Virus record (IMG/VR): IMGVR_UViG_3300018036_000004
Span: 38,477 to 102,476 of that record
Strand: one strand, 5' to 3'
Length of the DNA stretch: 64,000 nucleotides
DNA from: a virus
Below, one piece after another: positions 16,754 through 25,174 of the stretch. The position numbers and the translations under genes were made by a program. The notes under the pieces were generated by a model that was given only the letters and a program-made list of their open reading frames with translations, searched no databases and was not told the origin of the DNA. Every line of letters begins with the position of its first letter. The stretch's first letter is position 1.

Positions 16754-16928
16754 TTCGATTTCTTCGTTATACTCATAAGGACCACCCTGCCCCTCATAAG
16801 AACCTCAACCCCTTTTGAGTCTGCGTTGTTGTTTCCACATTGTTTTCACCGTATTAGTTTGTCTATCTAAGTTGTATAGTAATAACATTTTATGTAGACG
16901 ATAGTGTTTCTATTGAGAGGAGTGTTAC
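16754..16928. promoter_or_regulatory. Divergent intergenic region
   Basis: The Dps-like gene reads left and the next gene reads right from here, so it must hold promoters for both. No AGTATATA element was seen. The half next to the plus-strand gene is AT-rich and contains TATAGTAATAAC. Confidence 0.4.
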
Positions 16929-17318
16929 ATGAATATACAGTTTAAATTAAGTTTAGAATCTGAATACGAACTGTATGATTATTACGGGTATCCAGTAATA
17001 CCACAAAAGTTATTTTCGGATATTTACTATAAACATAATGTTAAAACTAACTCTGTGGCTTTTGTTTCAAGACAAGACAATAAGTATCTTATGTTAATGG
17101 TACCTATACCTAAATACTTAAACAGAGACGACCTTGAAAGAGTTACTTATCGTAATGACTTTTACTTTAGATGTGAGTTTATGTCTAATATAGAAGGTAA
17201 TCACGATAAGTGTTTCTTTATGGTTAAGGCTTTAGATGTAGACACTATACCTTATGTAGATACAAGTATCTGGGGTATATTTAATAGACAAATACAAGAG
17301 TTAAAGAGTAAAGAATGA
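16929..17318 (+). CDS. Hypothetical protein, 129 aa
   Basis: I do not recognise this protein. It is rich in tyrosine and asparagine (SEYELYDYYGYPVIPQ), mixed alpha/beta, and has no membrane helix or cysteine cluster. A strong GAGGAG site precedes the ATG. Its last four bases overlap the start of the SWIM zinc-finger gene (ATGA), so the two are coupled and probably act together. These two genes form an isolated plus-strand unit between large minus-strand blocks. Confidence 0.6.
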   Translation: MNIQFKLSLESEYELYDYYGYPVIPQKLFSDIYYKHNVKTNSVAFVSRQDNKYLMLMVPIPKYLNRDDLERVTYRNDFYFRCEFMSNIEGNHDKCFFMVKALDVDTIPYVDTSIWGIFNRQIQELKSKE

Positions 17319-18115
17319 GAGTTATAAACAGATGGAAAGAGTGTTACGAAGGTGTTCACACTCAAACACCACCCAATGAGTTTAAACAGTTGTTTTGTAA
17401 TAGCTGTATGAACACATCTTGTGAGTTATCTAAAGGTGGGGGTTTATCTTGGTCTAAACGCATGGCCTATCAAGTAGAGCGAATGTTAAACGATCCAAAG
17501 TTTGCAGACGAAAGGGACCCAGAGTTCCAACAAATTAGAAACTTAGACTTTAAAGACTTATTACATAGAGAACTAACTTTAAAGGTAAGTTCGGACAGAG
17601 GGGACTGGTCTATACCAACAGACATAGAAGTTTCTGTAGAGGCTAGTAAGTTACTTAATACTATTGATGAGTTAGAACACCCACAAGGTTTTACACCAGA
17701 ACTTTTACCAGAGGCTGTATTACCTCAACAACCTGTTCAACAGGATACAGAATACAAGTACTTTGTAAAAGGTAGTGGAGATAACACTTACATTGTTACT
17801 AATACAAAAGATAACTGGACTTGTACTTGTCCTAGTTTTACTTACTCTAAGTTAGACACACCTACTTGTAAACATATAGACCAACATAAGCCTGTTAAAC
17901 AAGACACACAAGACACAACACAAGAAGCGCCAGTACCAAGACCACCTCCTATTAATAAAGTCCCACAAATGAACACACAACAACCTACAACAGGTATTAT
18001 GTTAAGTGGAAATAAAGAACAGCCCGAAGATGTAGATCCATGGGCTGCTCCTAGTGAAGTTAGTTCAGACAAAGGTACATTAAAGTCTGGAATGAAGTTT
18101 AGTTTTAAGAAGTGA
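17315..18115 (+). CDS. SWIM zinc-finger protein, 266 aa
   Basis: The middle of the protein has WTCTCPSFTYSK and then TCKHI, which gives Cys170, Cys172, Cys185 and His187. This is the C-x-C-x(n)-C-x-H pattern of the SWIM zinc finger, which binds DNA or proteins. The N-terminal 110 residues carry another cysteine group (FCNSCMNTSCELS) and a conserved-looking helical segment ending in GDWSIPTDIEV. The last 75 residues are proline- and glutamine-rich and probably disordered. The start overlaps the preceding gene by four bases. The stop abuts the stop of the convergent gene. The target is unknown. Confidence 0.7.
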   Translation: MRVINRWKECYEGVHTQTPPNEFKQLFCNSCMNTSCELSKGGGLSWSKRMAYQVERMLNDPKFADERDPEFQQIRNLDFKDLLHRELTLKVSSDRGDWSIPTDIEVSVEASKLLNTIDELEHPQGFTPELLPEAVLPQQPVQQDTEYKYFVKGSGDNTYIVTNTKDNWTCTCPSFTYSKLDTPTCKHIDQHKPVKQDTQDTTQEAPVPRPPPINKVPQMNTQQPTTGIMLSGNKEQPEDVDPWAAPSEVSSDKGTLKSGMKFSFKK

Positions 18116-18763
18116 TTACCACCCATAAAAGGACAATACATCTTCTAGGACTTCCTTATCACCCCAAAAGTTCTTCTTTAATTGTTTAATAGCCTCTGGG
18201 TCTTGGAATAGTTTGTCACCATAGTCTTTAAAGGACTTATCAATAGTCTTAAAGTGTTTTTCAATTAAAGATGTAAGTTGTTTAGTGTTGTTGAATATAG
18301 TTAAAGGGATGAAAAAGTTTATAGGTAAGTATACTTTTTTGCTAACAAAAGAGTCTTGTAATGATAACGGACCATCATCCATAATTTCAGCTTCGTATTG
18401 TTTATTTCGTTTTAGGTATTCTCTTGGGATTACACTATACACATTAAAGTACTTATTGTGTACAACATTACAATAGAGGACAAGTTCATCGTCCTCTATT
18501 GACACAGAAACCTCAAATACACAAGCTAGTTGTAAGTGTCTGGTGTTTACTACCGTAAACACATTACCTTCGTCTTGTTCCATAACACTAAAATTACCAG
18601 ACCAAGGTAAGTTTTCAAAGTCGTTTATACCATTAACGATGTCTATTAGTGGTTGTAGTTGGGGTAATAAGTCTAAGGAATCTGCTAACAATTCCGCTTG
18701 TTGTATTAAAGAAGGATCGTTTCTTAATACTAATTCTTGTAGTTTTTCAATTTCTGAGGACAT
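18116..18763 (-). CDS. Member of the QAxxLAxxL leader family, 215 aa
   Basis: The N-terminus (SLIQQAELLADSLDLLPQL) carries the family helix shared with the genes at 5305, 21630, 22199, 22798 and 51817. The body is beta-rich and does not resemble the relatives. Near its start it has L-Q-E, which would suit a T4-type prohead protease, but this could be chance. The gene has its own gap upstream and ends back-to-back with the SWIM gene. The function is unknown. A virion-associated role is inferred only from sharing a leader type with other proteins near virion genes. Confidence 0.62.
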   Translation of the reverse strand: MSSEIEKLQELVLRNDPSLIQQAELLADSLDLLPQLQPLIDIVNGINDFENLPWSGNFSVMEQDEGNVFTVVNTRHLQLACVFEVSVSIEDDELVLYCNVVHNKYFNVYSVIPREYLKRNKQYEAEIMDDGPLSLQDSFVSKKVYLPINFFIPLTIFNNTKQLTSLIEKHFKTIDKSFKDYGDKLFQDPEAIKQLKKNFWGDKEVLEDVLSFYGW

Positions 18764-18806
18764 ATTTTCTCCAATAGTTAGTAAATATTAAAGAACTATT
18801 AAAGAA

Positions 18807-19037
18807 CTATTGTGAGTCTATATAGGCCTGTATATCTTCTATAGCTTGGTCCACTGTACTAGGTATTTCATCATAAGATAAGTAGGAATCCAAACTATCC
18901 GAAATATATTGTAAGGCTAGTTCTAAAGGTTGTTCTAACTTAATACAAGCTAAAACAGCACATGCTATGGCTTGGAAAAATTGTGGATTGTTCTTTTCTT
19001 GTTCAACCCACTTTTGAAACTCTTGTTCAATACTCAT
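18807..19037 (-). CDS. Small helical hypothetical protein, 76 aa
   Basis: A short, acidic and almost fully helical protein (QFFQAIACAVLACIKLEQPL in the middle). The ATG overlaps the stop of the phosphoribosyltransferase gene upstream (ATGA), which decides the start. A GTG three codons earlier is possible but lies inside that gene. Translational coupling suggests a partner or regulator of the enzyme. No known domain was recognised. The next gene begins after a short duplicated 11-base sequence at 18787-18808. Confidence 0.6.
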   Translation of the reverse strand: MSIEQEFQKWVEQEKNNPQFFQAIACAVLACIKLEQPLELALQYISDSLDSYLSYDEIPSTVDQAIEDIQAYIDSQ

Positions 19038-19456
19038 AGTTCCCACCAGAACTCAATCCAAGACCCATCGTGTAAGTGTAACCAATCCACATTATGTAAA
19101 TTGTCCTTACCATAAACACATAAAGTATTCATTTTACCTTTAAACTGTTTTAAGTCGAACTGAATAGTTTGAATGGTATGTCCTGTATCGTAAATATCAT
19201 CTAACAATAAATAGGACTTACTAGATTGTAAGTCTGCATCATGAATAAAAGATACGGCTTTATCTTTATTGTCGTAAGTCTGGTACTTAACAATAGACAC
19301 AGGTAAGTCGTGTATGTTACTTAGATGCACACCCATAGGTAAACTACCTCTATAAACACACACAATATGGTCAATGTTATTTTCCTTAATGTACTCACCT
19401 ATTCTTTGTATGTCCGTCTGATACATATCTATAGAATATAAAGTTTTATTTATCAT
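19034..19456 (-). CDS. Type I phosphoribosyltransferase, 140 aa
   Basis: The PRPP-binding loop is clear: YLLLDDIYDTGHTI at about residues 83-96, with the two acidic residues followed by D-T-G-H-T. An earlier loop (VCVYRGSLPMGVHLS) and an aromatic C-terminus (SWIEFWWEL) suggest a small purine-type (xanthine/guanine-like) enzyme, which would transfer phosphoribose to a base in nucleotide salvage. The exact base cannot be read from the sequence. It has an AGGAG site and follows directly on the SbcD-like gene, in the same unit as recombination genes. Confidence 0.8.
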   Translation of the reverse strand: MINKTLYSIDMYQTDIQRIGEYIKENNIDHIVCVYRGSLPMGVHLSNIHDLPVSIVKYQTYDNKDKAVSFIHDADLQSSKSYLLLDDIYDTGHTIQTIQFDLKQFKGKMNTLCVYGKDNLHNVDWLHLHDGSWIEFWWEL

Positions 19457-19457
19457 G

Positions 19458-20417
19458 TCATTCTCCTAACTCTAAATAATGTAAAACCATTTCTCTAACT
19501 TCATTAGATACTTCTAAGTTATTAATACTGTCGTGTAAAGTGTCTTCTGTTTTAGTGTTCAGTTGTTCTTGTAATTTGTGTACAAAAGAATCCATCTCCA
19601 TCTGTCTCTCTACTTGGCGTCTACGACCTTCCATATCAAACACTTGCTCTGGAGCCTTAACTTTTAAAGGCTTTTGTGTACATACCACACCTTCTTTTGT
19701 ACATTCTATTAACACACAACAAGGTATACGATTAACTTCGTCTTCAGATAAAGAACCACGCGTTAATGAGCCTGTATTAATAATAGTCTTATTACCTACT
19801 TGTGTAATACCTTGGTTCTTATGCCAGTGTCCAAAACAAAACACATCAGGCTCTAAGTCTTCTAAGTCACTATACTTAATAATGTCTTCACCCTCAAACA
19901 TGGTACCGCCTTTCTCACTGGCTAGTATATGGGCTACACATATTAGTATATCTTCGTTCCCTTTCTTTATATGTTCAAACAAAGACTTGTCATAACTAGG
20001 ACCTGGATAAGGAACACCAACTACTCGTACTTTAAAGCCATCCTTTTCAAACACTACCTCATGTTCGTTATACAATCTTTTAAAGATACCTGTAGCATAC
20101 AACACACCTAAAGGTTGTTGTGGTAGGAACTTATAATCTCCATACACACTGTCATGATTACCAGGGCAACAGTAAACGGGTATCTTGTAATCAATATGGT
20201 GTTCACTTGTCTTAATAATAAGTTTATGAGAGTTTTTTGTAGGAGACTTAACATGAAAAAAGTCACCCCCATCTAAGATAGCCATTGCGTTATTTGTGTA
20301 GGCTATATCCCTAACTTGTCCTAGTTTTTCTAATACTGTATCATCCCAGTCATCTAAACGAGAACTAGGTTTATGATCAGACATATGAACATCCGTTCGC
20401 CATACTAAGTTAATCAT
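19458..20417 (-). CDS. sbcD: SbcD/Mre11-like nuclease, 319 aa
   Basis: All metallophosphoesterase motifs are present in order: D-x-H in RTDVHMSD, GGDFFH, GNHD, an AHI segment, and GHWH. These bind two metal ions in the SbcD/Mre11/T4 gp47 exonucleases that process double-strand ends with a Rad50/SbcC partner. The chosen ATG is ten codons inside the longest frame. It follows an AAAAGG site and slightly overlaps the preceding Rad50-like gene, which encodes the matching ATPase half. The C-terminal 60 residues are charged and helical, as in the partner-binding region of this family. Confidence 0.85.
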   Translation of the reverse strand: MINLVWRTDVHMSDHKPSSRLDDWDDTVLEKLGQVRDIAYTNNAMAILDGGDFFHVKSPTKNSHKLIIKTSEHHIDYKIPVYCCPGNHDSVYGDYKFLPQQPLGVLYATGIFKRLYNEHEVVFEKDGFKVRVVGVPYPGPSYDKSLFEHIKKGNEDILICVAHILASEKGGTMFEGEDIIKYSDLEDLEPDVFCFGHWHKNQGITQVGNKTIINTGSLTRGSLSEDEVNRIPCCVLIECTKEGVVCTQKPLKVKAPEQVFDMEGRRRQVERQMEMDSFVHKLQEQLNTKTEDTLHDSINNLEVSNEVREMVLHYLELGE

Positions 20418-21582
20418 TGTGTACCTTTTTACATACAGGACATTCACCTAACTCACCAAGAGTATCCTGTATAAAACCTTGTACTTTATGATACTGTATC
20501 TCACACTCTTGTATAGAGTGTTGTTGTGTATTTATTTGTGTTTGTACACTCTTAAGTTGTTCACTTAACTTAAGTACTTTACTTAAAGTACTTTGTATTT
20601 TTAATAACTTTGTACTATCTGGTAACTCTGGTATGTCTTGTTGATAAGTGTCCACTAAGTCCACACATTGGACATATCTAGTGTTTAAGGCTTGTACCCT
20701 TTGTATCTTACTTACAAGTTGTGTAAAGTCTGTTGTGGGTACTTGTACCTCTTTTAAACCACTATACTTATTCAAAGTACTTTTACAATTGTTTTGTCTT
20801 GTAAGTAGTTGTCCTACTTTAGTTAAACCTAAATGTAATCTTTCGACTTTACTTTTATCTGGTATTGTTAAACCTTCTAAGTCTTTATACTGTTCTACAA
20901 CCTGTTTACAAGAGTTGTACTTATCTTGTAAATCCTGTACTTGTGTAATTGTAGTTTGTATCTTTTGTAGTTTAAGTTGTAACAGTTCCAAGCCTTCAAA
21001 CATACTTTCAAGAGTATCAAAGCCTTTATACACTTGTAAGGCTTCTTCTTGTTTAACTAAGTCTTGTTCTCTTACTTTTAACTCACTAGTTACAGATCGT
21101 TTATCCTTTTCCGCTAGCCTTAAAGCATTATTTAAACGACCTACCTTTTCAACATCAGATAAGGCTTCTCCTAATACAGCACCTGTTTCGTTTACAAGAA
21201 ATAAAGTTCCTTGGAACTGTTTTGCTATCTGTGGCCAGATTACAGTATTACCGGCTTGAATCGGTTTAACACCTAAATCATTTAGTTCTTCAGGAACACC
21301 TCGTCCTACAGTTTCTAACTTATAACCATTAATAGTATAAGCGTTTACTTTAGGTCCCTTTTCCCAAGTTACAGTTTGACCATCTTCAAACGATAAGTCT
21401 ACTGTTAACTGCTTCTGTCCATGACGAACTAAAGGGCCACTAGGAGAGTTTTCAAACACACCCCTAATAGCCCTCATTAACGCCGTCTTACCAGAGTTGT
21501 TGGGACCTGTAACTACTGTTAGACCATTAATGTCTAGTGTTACATCTTTAAGGCTTTGGAAATTCTGTACTCTAACTTTCAT
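20410..21582 (-). CDS. sbcC: Rad50/SbcC-like ATPase, N-terminal half with zinc hook, 390 aa
   Basis: The Walker A motif is GPNNSGKT (residues 26-33), in a typical SMC/RecF N-terminal head (VRVQNFQSLKDVTLDINGLTV). From about residue 150 the protein is a long coiled coil. It ends with GECPVCKKVHND, so the CPVC zinc hook (381-384) is almost the last residue group. The signature, Walker B and returning coil that follow the hook in complete Rad50/SbcC proteins are absent. A matching C-terminal-type half is encoded at 44598-45254 on the other strand. The gene overlaps the SbcD-like gene. It has no clear ribosome-binding site. The symbol refers to the N-terminal half only. Confidence 0.8.
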   Translation of the reverse strand: MKVRVQNFQSLKDVTLDINGLTVVTGPNNSGKTALMRAIRGVFENSPSGPLVRHGQKQLTVDLSFEDGQTVTWEKGPKVNAYTINGYKLETVGRGVPEELNDLGVKPIQAGNTVIWPQIAKQFQGTLFLVNETGAVLGEALSDVEKVGRLNNALRLAEKDKRSVTSELKVREQDLVKQEEALQVYKGFDTLESMFEGLELLQLKLQKIQTTITQVQDLQDKYNSCKQVVEQYKDLEGLTIPDKSKVERLHLGLTKVGQLLTRQNNCKSTLNKYSGLKEVQVPTTDFTQLVSKIQRVQALNTRYVQCVDLVDTYQQDIPELPDSTKLLKIQSTLSKVLKLSEQLKSVQTQINTQQHSIQECEIQYHKVQGFIQDTLGELGECPVCKKVHND

Positions 21583-21629
21583 AATATATAGTACAATATA
21601 AGTACTAAAAGTTAGAGGGTTATTCTAAT

Positions 21630-22169
21630 TTATCTTGTCCCAGGTATTAGTTTAAGGAACTTAGGGTCGTCCATTAGTTTCTTTAAAATAGGCTCTAACC
21701 TTGTTAAGTTTTTCTCAAAAGTAGTATCAATAAAGTCCAACATATCGTCGTAAGACATCTCTAATACATCTGTGGATACTACGGGTACTTTTCTGTTTAG
21801 GATTTGAGTTTGTACAAACTCAAAGGCCTTATTATTACCTCTCCAAGATCCAGCAGAAGAAGGATTGATTGTATACATAACACCATTACCTGTAAGTTTT
21901 ACACCTGTATGTAACTCTCCATCCCTAATGATAGCGGTTGGCTCTAAAGACACATATAAACCAAAGTTGGTAGACATCCATTCCATATAGGTAGATTCTA
22001 ACTCTGTATTTTTAATTTCTATTAACTGTGTAAGTCTGTAATTGTATACCGCGGAATTAAAAACATCCCTTTCCTGTTTTGTTAAAGGTAAAGAATCCGC
22101 TAACACAATTGCTTGTGTTACTAAGGAATCGTCTTCTTTTTCTACTAAATCCAATAACTTATGTAACAT
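21630..22169 (-). CDS. Member of the QAxxLAxxL leader family, 179 aa
   Basis: This protein begins MLHKLLDLVEKEDD and continues with SLVTQAIVLADSLPLTKQE, the clearest version of the family helix. The remaining 130 residues are mixed and unlike the other members. Together with the next two genes it forms a run of three leader-family genes in one orientation, spaced by 2 to 29 bases, which looks like repeated duplication followed by divergence. It has a GGGAG site. The sequence gives no direct function. It lies between the Rad50-like gene and RecA, an odd place if these are virion proteins. Confidence 0.62.
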   Translation of the reverse strand: MLHKLLDLVEKEDDSLVTQAIVLADSLPLTKQERDVFNSAVYNYRLTQLIEIKNTELESTYMEWMSTNFGLYVSLEPTAIIRDGELHTGVKLTGNGVMYTINPSSAGSWRGNNKAFEFVQTQILNRKVPVVSTDVLEMSYDDMLDFIDTTFEKNLTRLEPILKKLMDDPKFLKLIPGTR

Positions 22170-22198
22170 TGTCTTATACTCCCTTTATTAAACTAAGA

Positions 22199-22795
22199 CT
22201 ATTTACACAAAGGTGTAGCCTTATTTAATCGTGTCAGTTTAGGGTCCATTGCTAAGAACTTGGTTTTAAGGTGAACCTTAGCAGATATGTCATTCCAATA
22301 GTGTTCCACTACATCTTCCACTTTATCCCAAGTATCGTCTACTGTGGTATCTATAGTTAGTTCCTTAAAGGCACCTTTAAGTTCTTTCTCTGCATACTTA
22401 AATGCCTTGTTACCGATAGAGCTTTGATAGTACCAGTTACCGTTCTTAGGGCAAAAGTAGATCATGTCGTCAAACCTTATACCCACACGAATAATGTTTG
22501 GGGCAATACTTACAGGCTCGATTTGGAAACTGAATGAGTAAGAGTCACTTTTACTCCCATCAGCAAAACCTAAACCTGGATTTTGTATACTGCGACCAAC
22601 ACTAACATAGTCATTAGAACCCCAACCATTAAAGAATATGTTGGGTAGCACTAAGGCAATCTCTGTTTCCAACGCATAAATCTCTTGGGCATTAAGACCT
22701 ACTAAGTACATAAGTTCTTTTACTTGTTCAATGTAAGCGAGGTTACCTGTTTCAACAAGTCTCATTAACTTTATTGCGTCTTCTGATAATCTCAT
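22199..22795 (-). CDS. Member of the QAxxLAxxL leader family, 198 aa
   Basis: It starts MRLSEDAIKLMRLVETGN and keeps the leader pattern in a diverged form (IEQVKELMYLVGLNAQEI). The start MR-LSEDA-KL is shared with the neighbouring gene at 22798, so these two are the closest pair of the group. L-S-E in both would fit an L-x-E prohead protease site. The body is beta-rich (VLPNIFFNGWGSNDY). It begins two bases after the end of its neighbour, with an AGGA site inside that gene. No enzymatic motif is visible. Confidence 0.62.
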   Translation of the reverse strand: MRLSEDAIKLMRLVETGNLAYIEQVKELMYLVGLNAQEIYALETEIALVLPNIFFNGWGSNDYVSVGRSIQNPGLGFADGSKSDSYSFSFQIEPVSIAPNIIRVGIRFDDMIYFCPKNGNWYYQSSIGNKAFKYAEKELKGAFKELTIDTTVDDTWDKVEDVVEHYWNDISAKVHLKTKFLAMDPKLTRLNKATPLCK

Positions 22796-22797
22796 TC

Positions 22798-23370
22798 TTA
22801 AAATCCTGCGTAGGATCTAAAAGCCGATTGATTAACCCATCTTTGGGCTTCCCCTGCTAAACGGTTAATACGATTACGAAAGTATCTTTCTGCATACTTA
22901 ACAAAGTCTTCGTATTCTGTATCCCACTTAACTTCAAACAAACCAGGTCCTAACTTTTTGTTAAGAACCTTAATAGCAAAATCATCGGCTCTTTTATTGA
23001 CATTAGTTTCATTGTTAGAACGAAAAGGTCCTACAGTAGATCCTCCCTCAAATACAGGCTGAACCTTAATTAAAGGCATGTTTGGATTAGGGTAGAAACC
23101 ACCAACATAAACAGGAAACATATATTCATACTCATCGTCGTCTGTTCGGATTACAAGAACATCTTGTAAGTCATACCGACCATAGTCGTCCCAAATCATT
23201 TCAGTGAAAGCTATCTTTTTCCAATCTACGATAAGTTCCTTAATGTACTGTTCTTCATCTCTAGGCAACTGTATGTCTTCTAATAAAAGAACAGCCTGAT
23301 TTACAAACGTTTCATTACCATTAGTAATTAAGTCTTTAAGTTTTTGAGCGTCTTCTGATAAGTTACGCAT
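22798..23370 (-). CDS. Member of the QAxxLAxxL leader family, 190 aa
   Basis: The N-terminus (MRNLSEDAQKLKDLITNGN, then VNQAVLLLEDIQLPRDEE) places it with the gene downstream. The body contains aromatic strands and a basic, arginine-rich C-terminal third. Its start codon and ribosome-binding site lie within a 68-base sequence that is repeated upstream of the next gene (23863-23928). The gene upstream therefore seems to have been inserted as a cassette between two copies of this control region. Its function is unknown. Confidence 0.62.
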   Translation of the reverse strand: MRNLSEDAQKLKDLITNGNETFVNQAVLLLEDIQLPRDEEQYIKELIVDWKKIAFTEMIWDDYGRYDLQDVLVIRTDDDEYEYMFPVYVGGFYPNPNMPLIKVQPVFEGGSTVGPFRSNNETNVNKRADDFAIKVLNKKLGPGLFEVKWDTEYEDFVKYAERYFRNRINRLAGEAQRWVNQSAFRSYAGF

Positions 23371-23435
23371 AGTTTCTCCATAATAAAAAAGGATGTGTTT
23401 TAAACAAAAAACACATCCTTATATACAATTTATTG
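23368..23435. repeat. Direct repeat (start region plus terminator), copy 1
   Basis: Covers the start codon and ribosome-binding site of the downstream gene and a terminator hairpin. It is nearly identical to 23863-23928. Together the two copies flank the gene at 23440-23865. Confidence 0.92.
23380..23420 (-). terminator. Rho-independent terminator on the minus strand
   Basis: Perfect 12-base-pair stem (23389-23400 with 23409-23420) followed by T6 on the minus strand. Confidence 0.88.
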
Positions 23436-23439
23436 CTAC

Positions 23440-23865
23440 TTACATTGCAGGTGTATAGATTGTAGTGTAAACAGTCACAACACCTTTTCTAGTAGTTTCT
23501 TCAATGTTTTTTAAGTCCCATTCGGCACCATAAACTTTATCCAACCATTTTGAAACAGGTCCCCAAATTGAGTGTGCATGGTCCAGCAATACCTCGTCCC
23601 ACAAGTCATAATCTTCTTCTTCTAACATAATTAATTCTTGGTGTTGTTGGGGTGTCAGTTTCTTAGATAACTCAAGATCTAGTTGTCCCTTATATTCATC
23701 TTGCTCTACTTTAATACCTCGAAAATTCTTTTCTAAGGCTTTGATAAGTTCAGGCATATCAAACTTATCGAAGTTACCGGCTTGTTTAGTTGAAAGGGCT
23801 TCTACTTCTTGTTTAAGACTAGCTACTTGGTTAGCCAATCTTTTTAGGGTTTGTTTATTAGTCAT
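23440..23865 (-). CDS. Helical leader-type protein flanked by direct repeats, 141 aa
   Basis: The protein begins MTNKQTLKRLANQVASLKQE, a basic then coiled-coil start that resembles the K-x-T-A-K-x-L-L leaders of the genes at 13944, 14572, 53876 and 55384 in a looser form. The rest is acidic and helical, with a beta-like end (VVTVYTTIYTPAM). The start is the ATG after a GGAG site; a longer frame would run into the upstream terminator. It is bracketed by near-identical 66-68-base repeats, each with a terminator and a start region, so it is a self-contained cassette. Confidence 0.6.
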   Translation of the reverse strand: MTNKQTLKRLANQVASLKQEVEALSTKQAGNFDKFDMPELIKALEKNFRGIKVEQDEYKGQLDLELSKKLTPQQHQELIMLEEEDYDLWDEVLLDHAHSIWGPVSKWLDKVYGAEWDLKNIEETTRKGVVTVYTTIYTPAM

Positions 23866-23928
23866 AGTTTCTCCATAATAAAAAAGGATGTGTTTAAACA
23901 TAAACACATCCTTATATACAATTTATTG
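23863..23928. repeat. Direct repeat (start region plus terminator), copy 2
   Basis: Second copy of 23368-23435, between RecA and the small helical gene, differing by a few bases in the hairpin loop. Confidence 0.92.
23876..23913 (-). terminator. Rho-independent terminator after recA
   Basis: Stem 23884-23895 with 23902-23913 (12 pairs, 6-base loop), followed by T-rich sequence on the minus strand. Confidence 0.88.
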
Positions 23929-23936
23929 AAAATGTT

Positions 23937-25145
23937 TTAGAGATCTAAATCGTCTAAATCACTTAAAACATTATCGATGTCATTACCTGCCGTATCTTCC
24001 TCTTCGTCTTCATCTGTAAAGTTATCTGCGGCCCCTGTACCCAATAATGGTAAGACAGTGTTACGCAAAGATAAGTAGTCGTCTTCAGATTGTATTAAGT
24101 GTGTTCTTAAACGCTCTGTACCTTGTAGTTTTAACGGACCACTTGGACAAGTTTCCCAAGTTAACCAAGAACCACCTTTCTTAATAATACCGTGAGCAAT
24201 GGCAATTTCCATCATAGTACGAACATTGTCAATACCTTCACCCCAACGAATATAAAAGATCTCTTGACGACCTTGGGATCGTGACATCTTACACTTAACG
24301 GCTTCCACTTTAATAATACCACCCACAACACGTTCATCTGTTTTATGAGTAAGTTTATTGTGTTCCTTAGCCTTTTCGTTTTGTACACGCCGTAATTCCA
24401 ATCTAACAGAAGAATAAAACTTCCAAGCATTTCCACCTTGTGGTTTACTTTGTTTACCCATACTGTTCATTGTAGCACGGATCTGTGAGATACCAATAAT
24501 AGCAGTTCCAGTCTTAGCGATAACTTTCTTTAAGTTAGGTAGTTCCTGTGACCATACAGATTGTAACTCACCAATCTTACCTTGCTCTGCTACATCCAAG
24601 GCGTCTCGTTCAGATAGTCTTCTTGGAATAGCGGCTCCCACAGAGTCAAACACAATAATGTCAACACCAGCAGCGGCGTATGCCATTGCATACTTAATAC
24701 CATCTTCTAAAGACTCTGGTTGTAATAACTCAAAACGATCAGGGTCTGTAATAGGAACACCAAGTGCCATTGCATAATCAGGAACAATGTCGTTTTCCCA
24801 ATCAATGTAAAGTGCGGAACCACCTTCAGCACAAACACGAGCACATGCTTCCAAACATAAAGTAGTTTTACCAGCCGACTCATGTCCCCATACTTGGGTA
24901 ACACGACCACGAGGAAAACCTGGACAAGGGGCTACACCAAACTTATTAGGTTCACCTCCAATAAGATAATCTACTACATCTGAACCACTACTAATGTGAG
25001 GTAAGGATTCTTTTAATGCGTCATCATCCAAGGCTACACGAATACTGGTAAAGTCCTTACCAGCTTTCTTTTTTAAGTATTCACGAGCGGCTGCAAGTGG
25101 GTTAGACCCACCACTTTGTATTTCACTTTTAGCTTTCTTAGCCAT
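23937..25145 (-). CDS. recA: RecA-family recombinase, 402 aa
   Basis: The Walker A motif is WGHESAGKTTLCLE, and Walker B is DIIVFDSVGA followed by AIPRRLSERD. These and an overall RecA layout identify a strand-exchange recombinase. RecA forms filaments on single-stranded DNA for repair and recombination-dependent replication. The true start is the ATG after a GGAG site; longer in-frame starts lie inside the RuvC-like gene. The C-terminus is acidic and ends DIDNVLSDLDDLDL. A closely similar tail ends the SSB-like protein and the 261-residue protein nearby, which suggests a shared docking partner. Confidence 0.93.
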   Translation of the reverse strand: MAKKAKSEIQSGGSNPLAAAREYLKKKAGKDFTSIRVALDDDALKESLPHISSGSDVVDYLIGGEPNKFGVAPCPGFPRGRVTQVWGHESAGKTTLCLEACARVCAEGGSALYIDWENDIVPDYAMALGVPITDPDRFELLQPESLEDGIKYAMAYAAAGVDIIVFDSVGAAIPRRLSERDALDVAEQGKIGELQSVWSQELPNLKKVIAKTGTAIIGISQIRATMNSMGKQSKPQGGNAWKFYSSVRLELRRVQNEKAKEHNKLTHKTDERVVGGIIKVEAVKCKMSRSQGRQEIFYIRWGEGIDNVRTMMEIAIAHGIIKKGGSWLTWETCPSGPLKLQGTERLRTHLIQSEDDYLSLRNTVLPLLGTGAADNFTDEDEEEDTAGNDIDNVLSDLDDLDL

Positions 25146-25174
25146 AGTTATTTCTCCACATAGAGTTGTTAGTT

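Noticed and set aside
18787-18808. Two tandem copies of an 11-base sequence (ATTAAAGAACT)
   Set aside because: Real but only two copies, next to a stop codon in AT-rich DNA. Not enough to suggest a function.
20648-21259. 203-residue open frame on the plus strand opposite the Rad50-like gene
   Set aside because: It is Ser/Cys/Thr-Leu rich, has no ribosome-binding site and mirrors the coiled-coil codons of the minus-strand gene, so it is a shadow frame.
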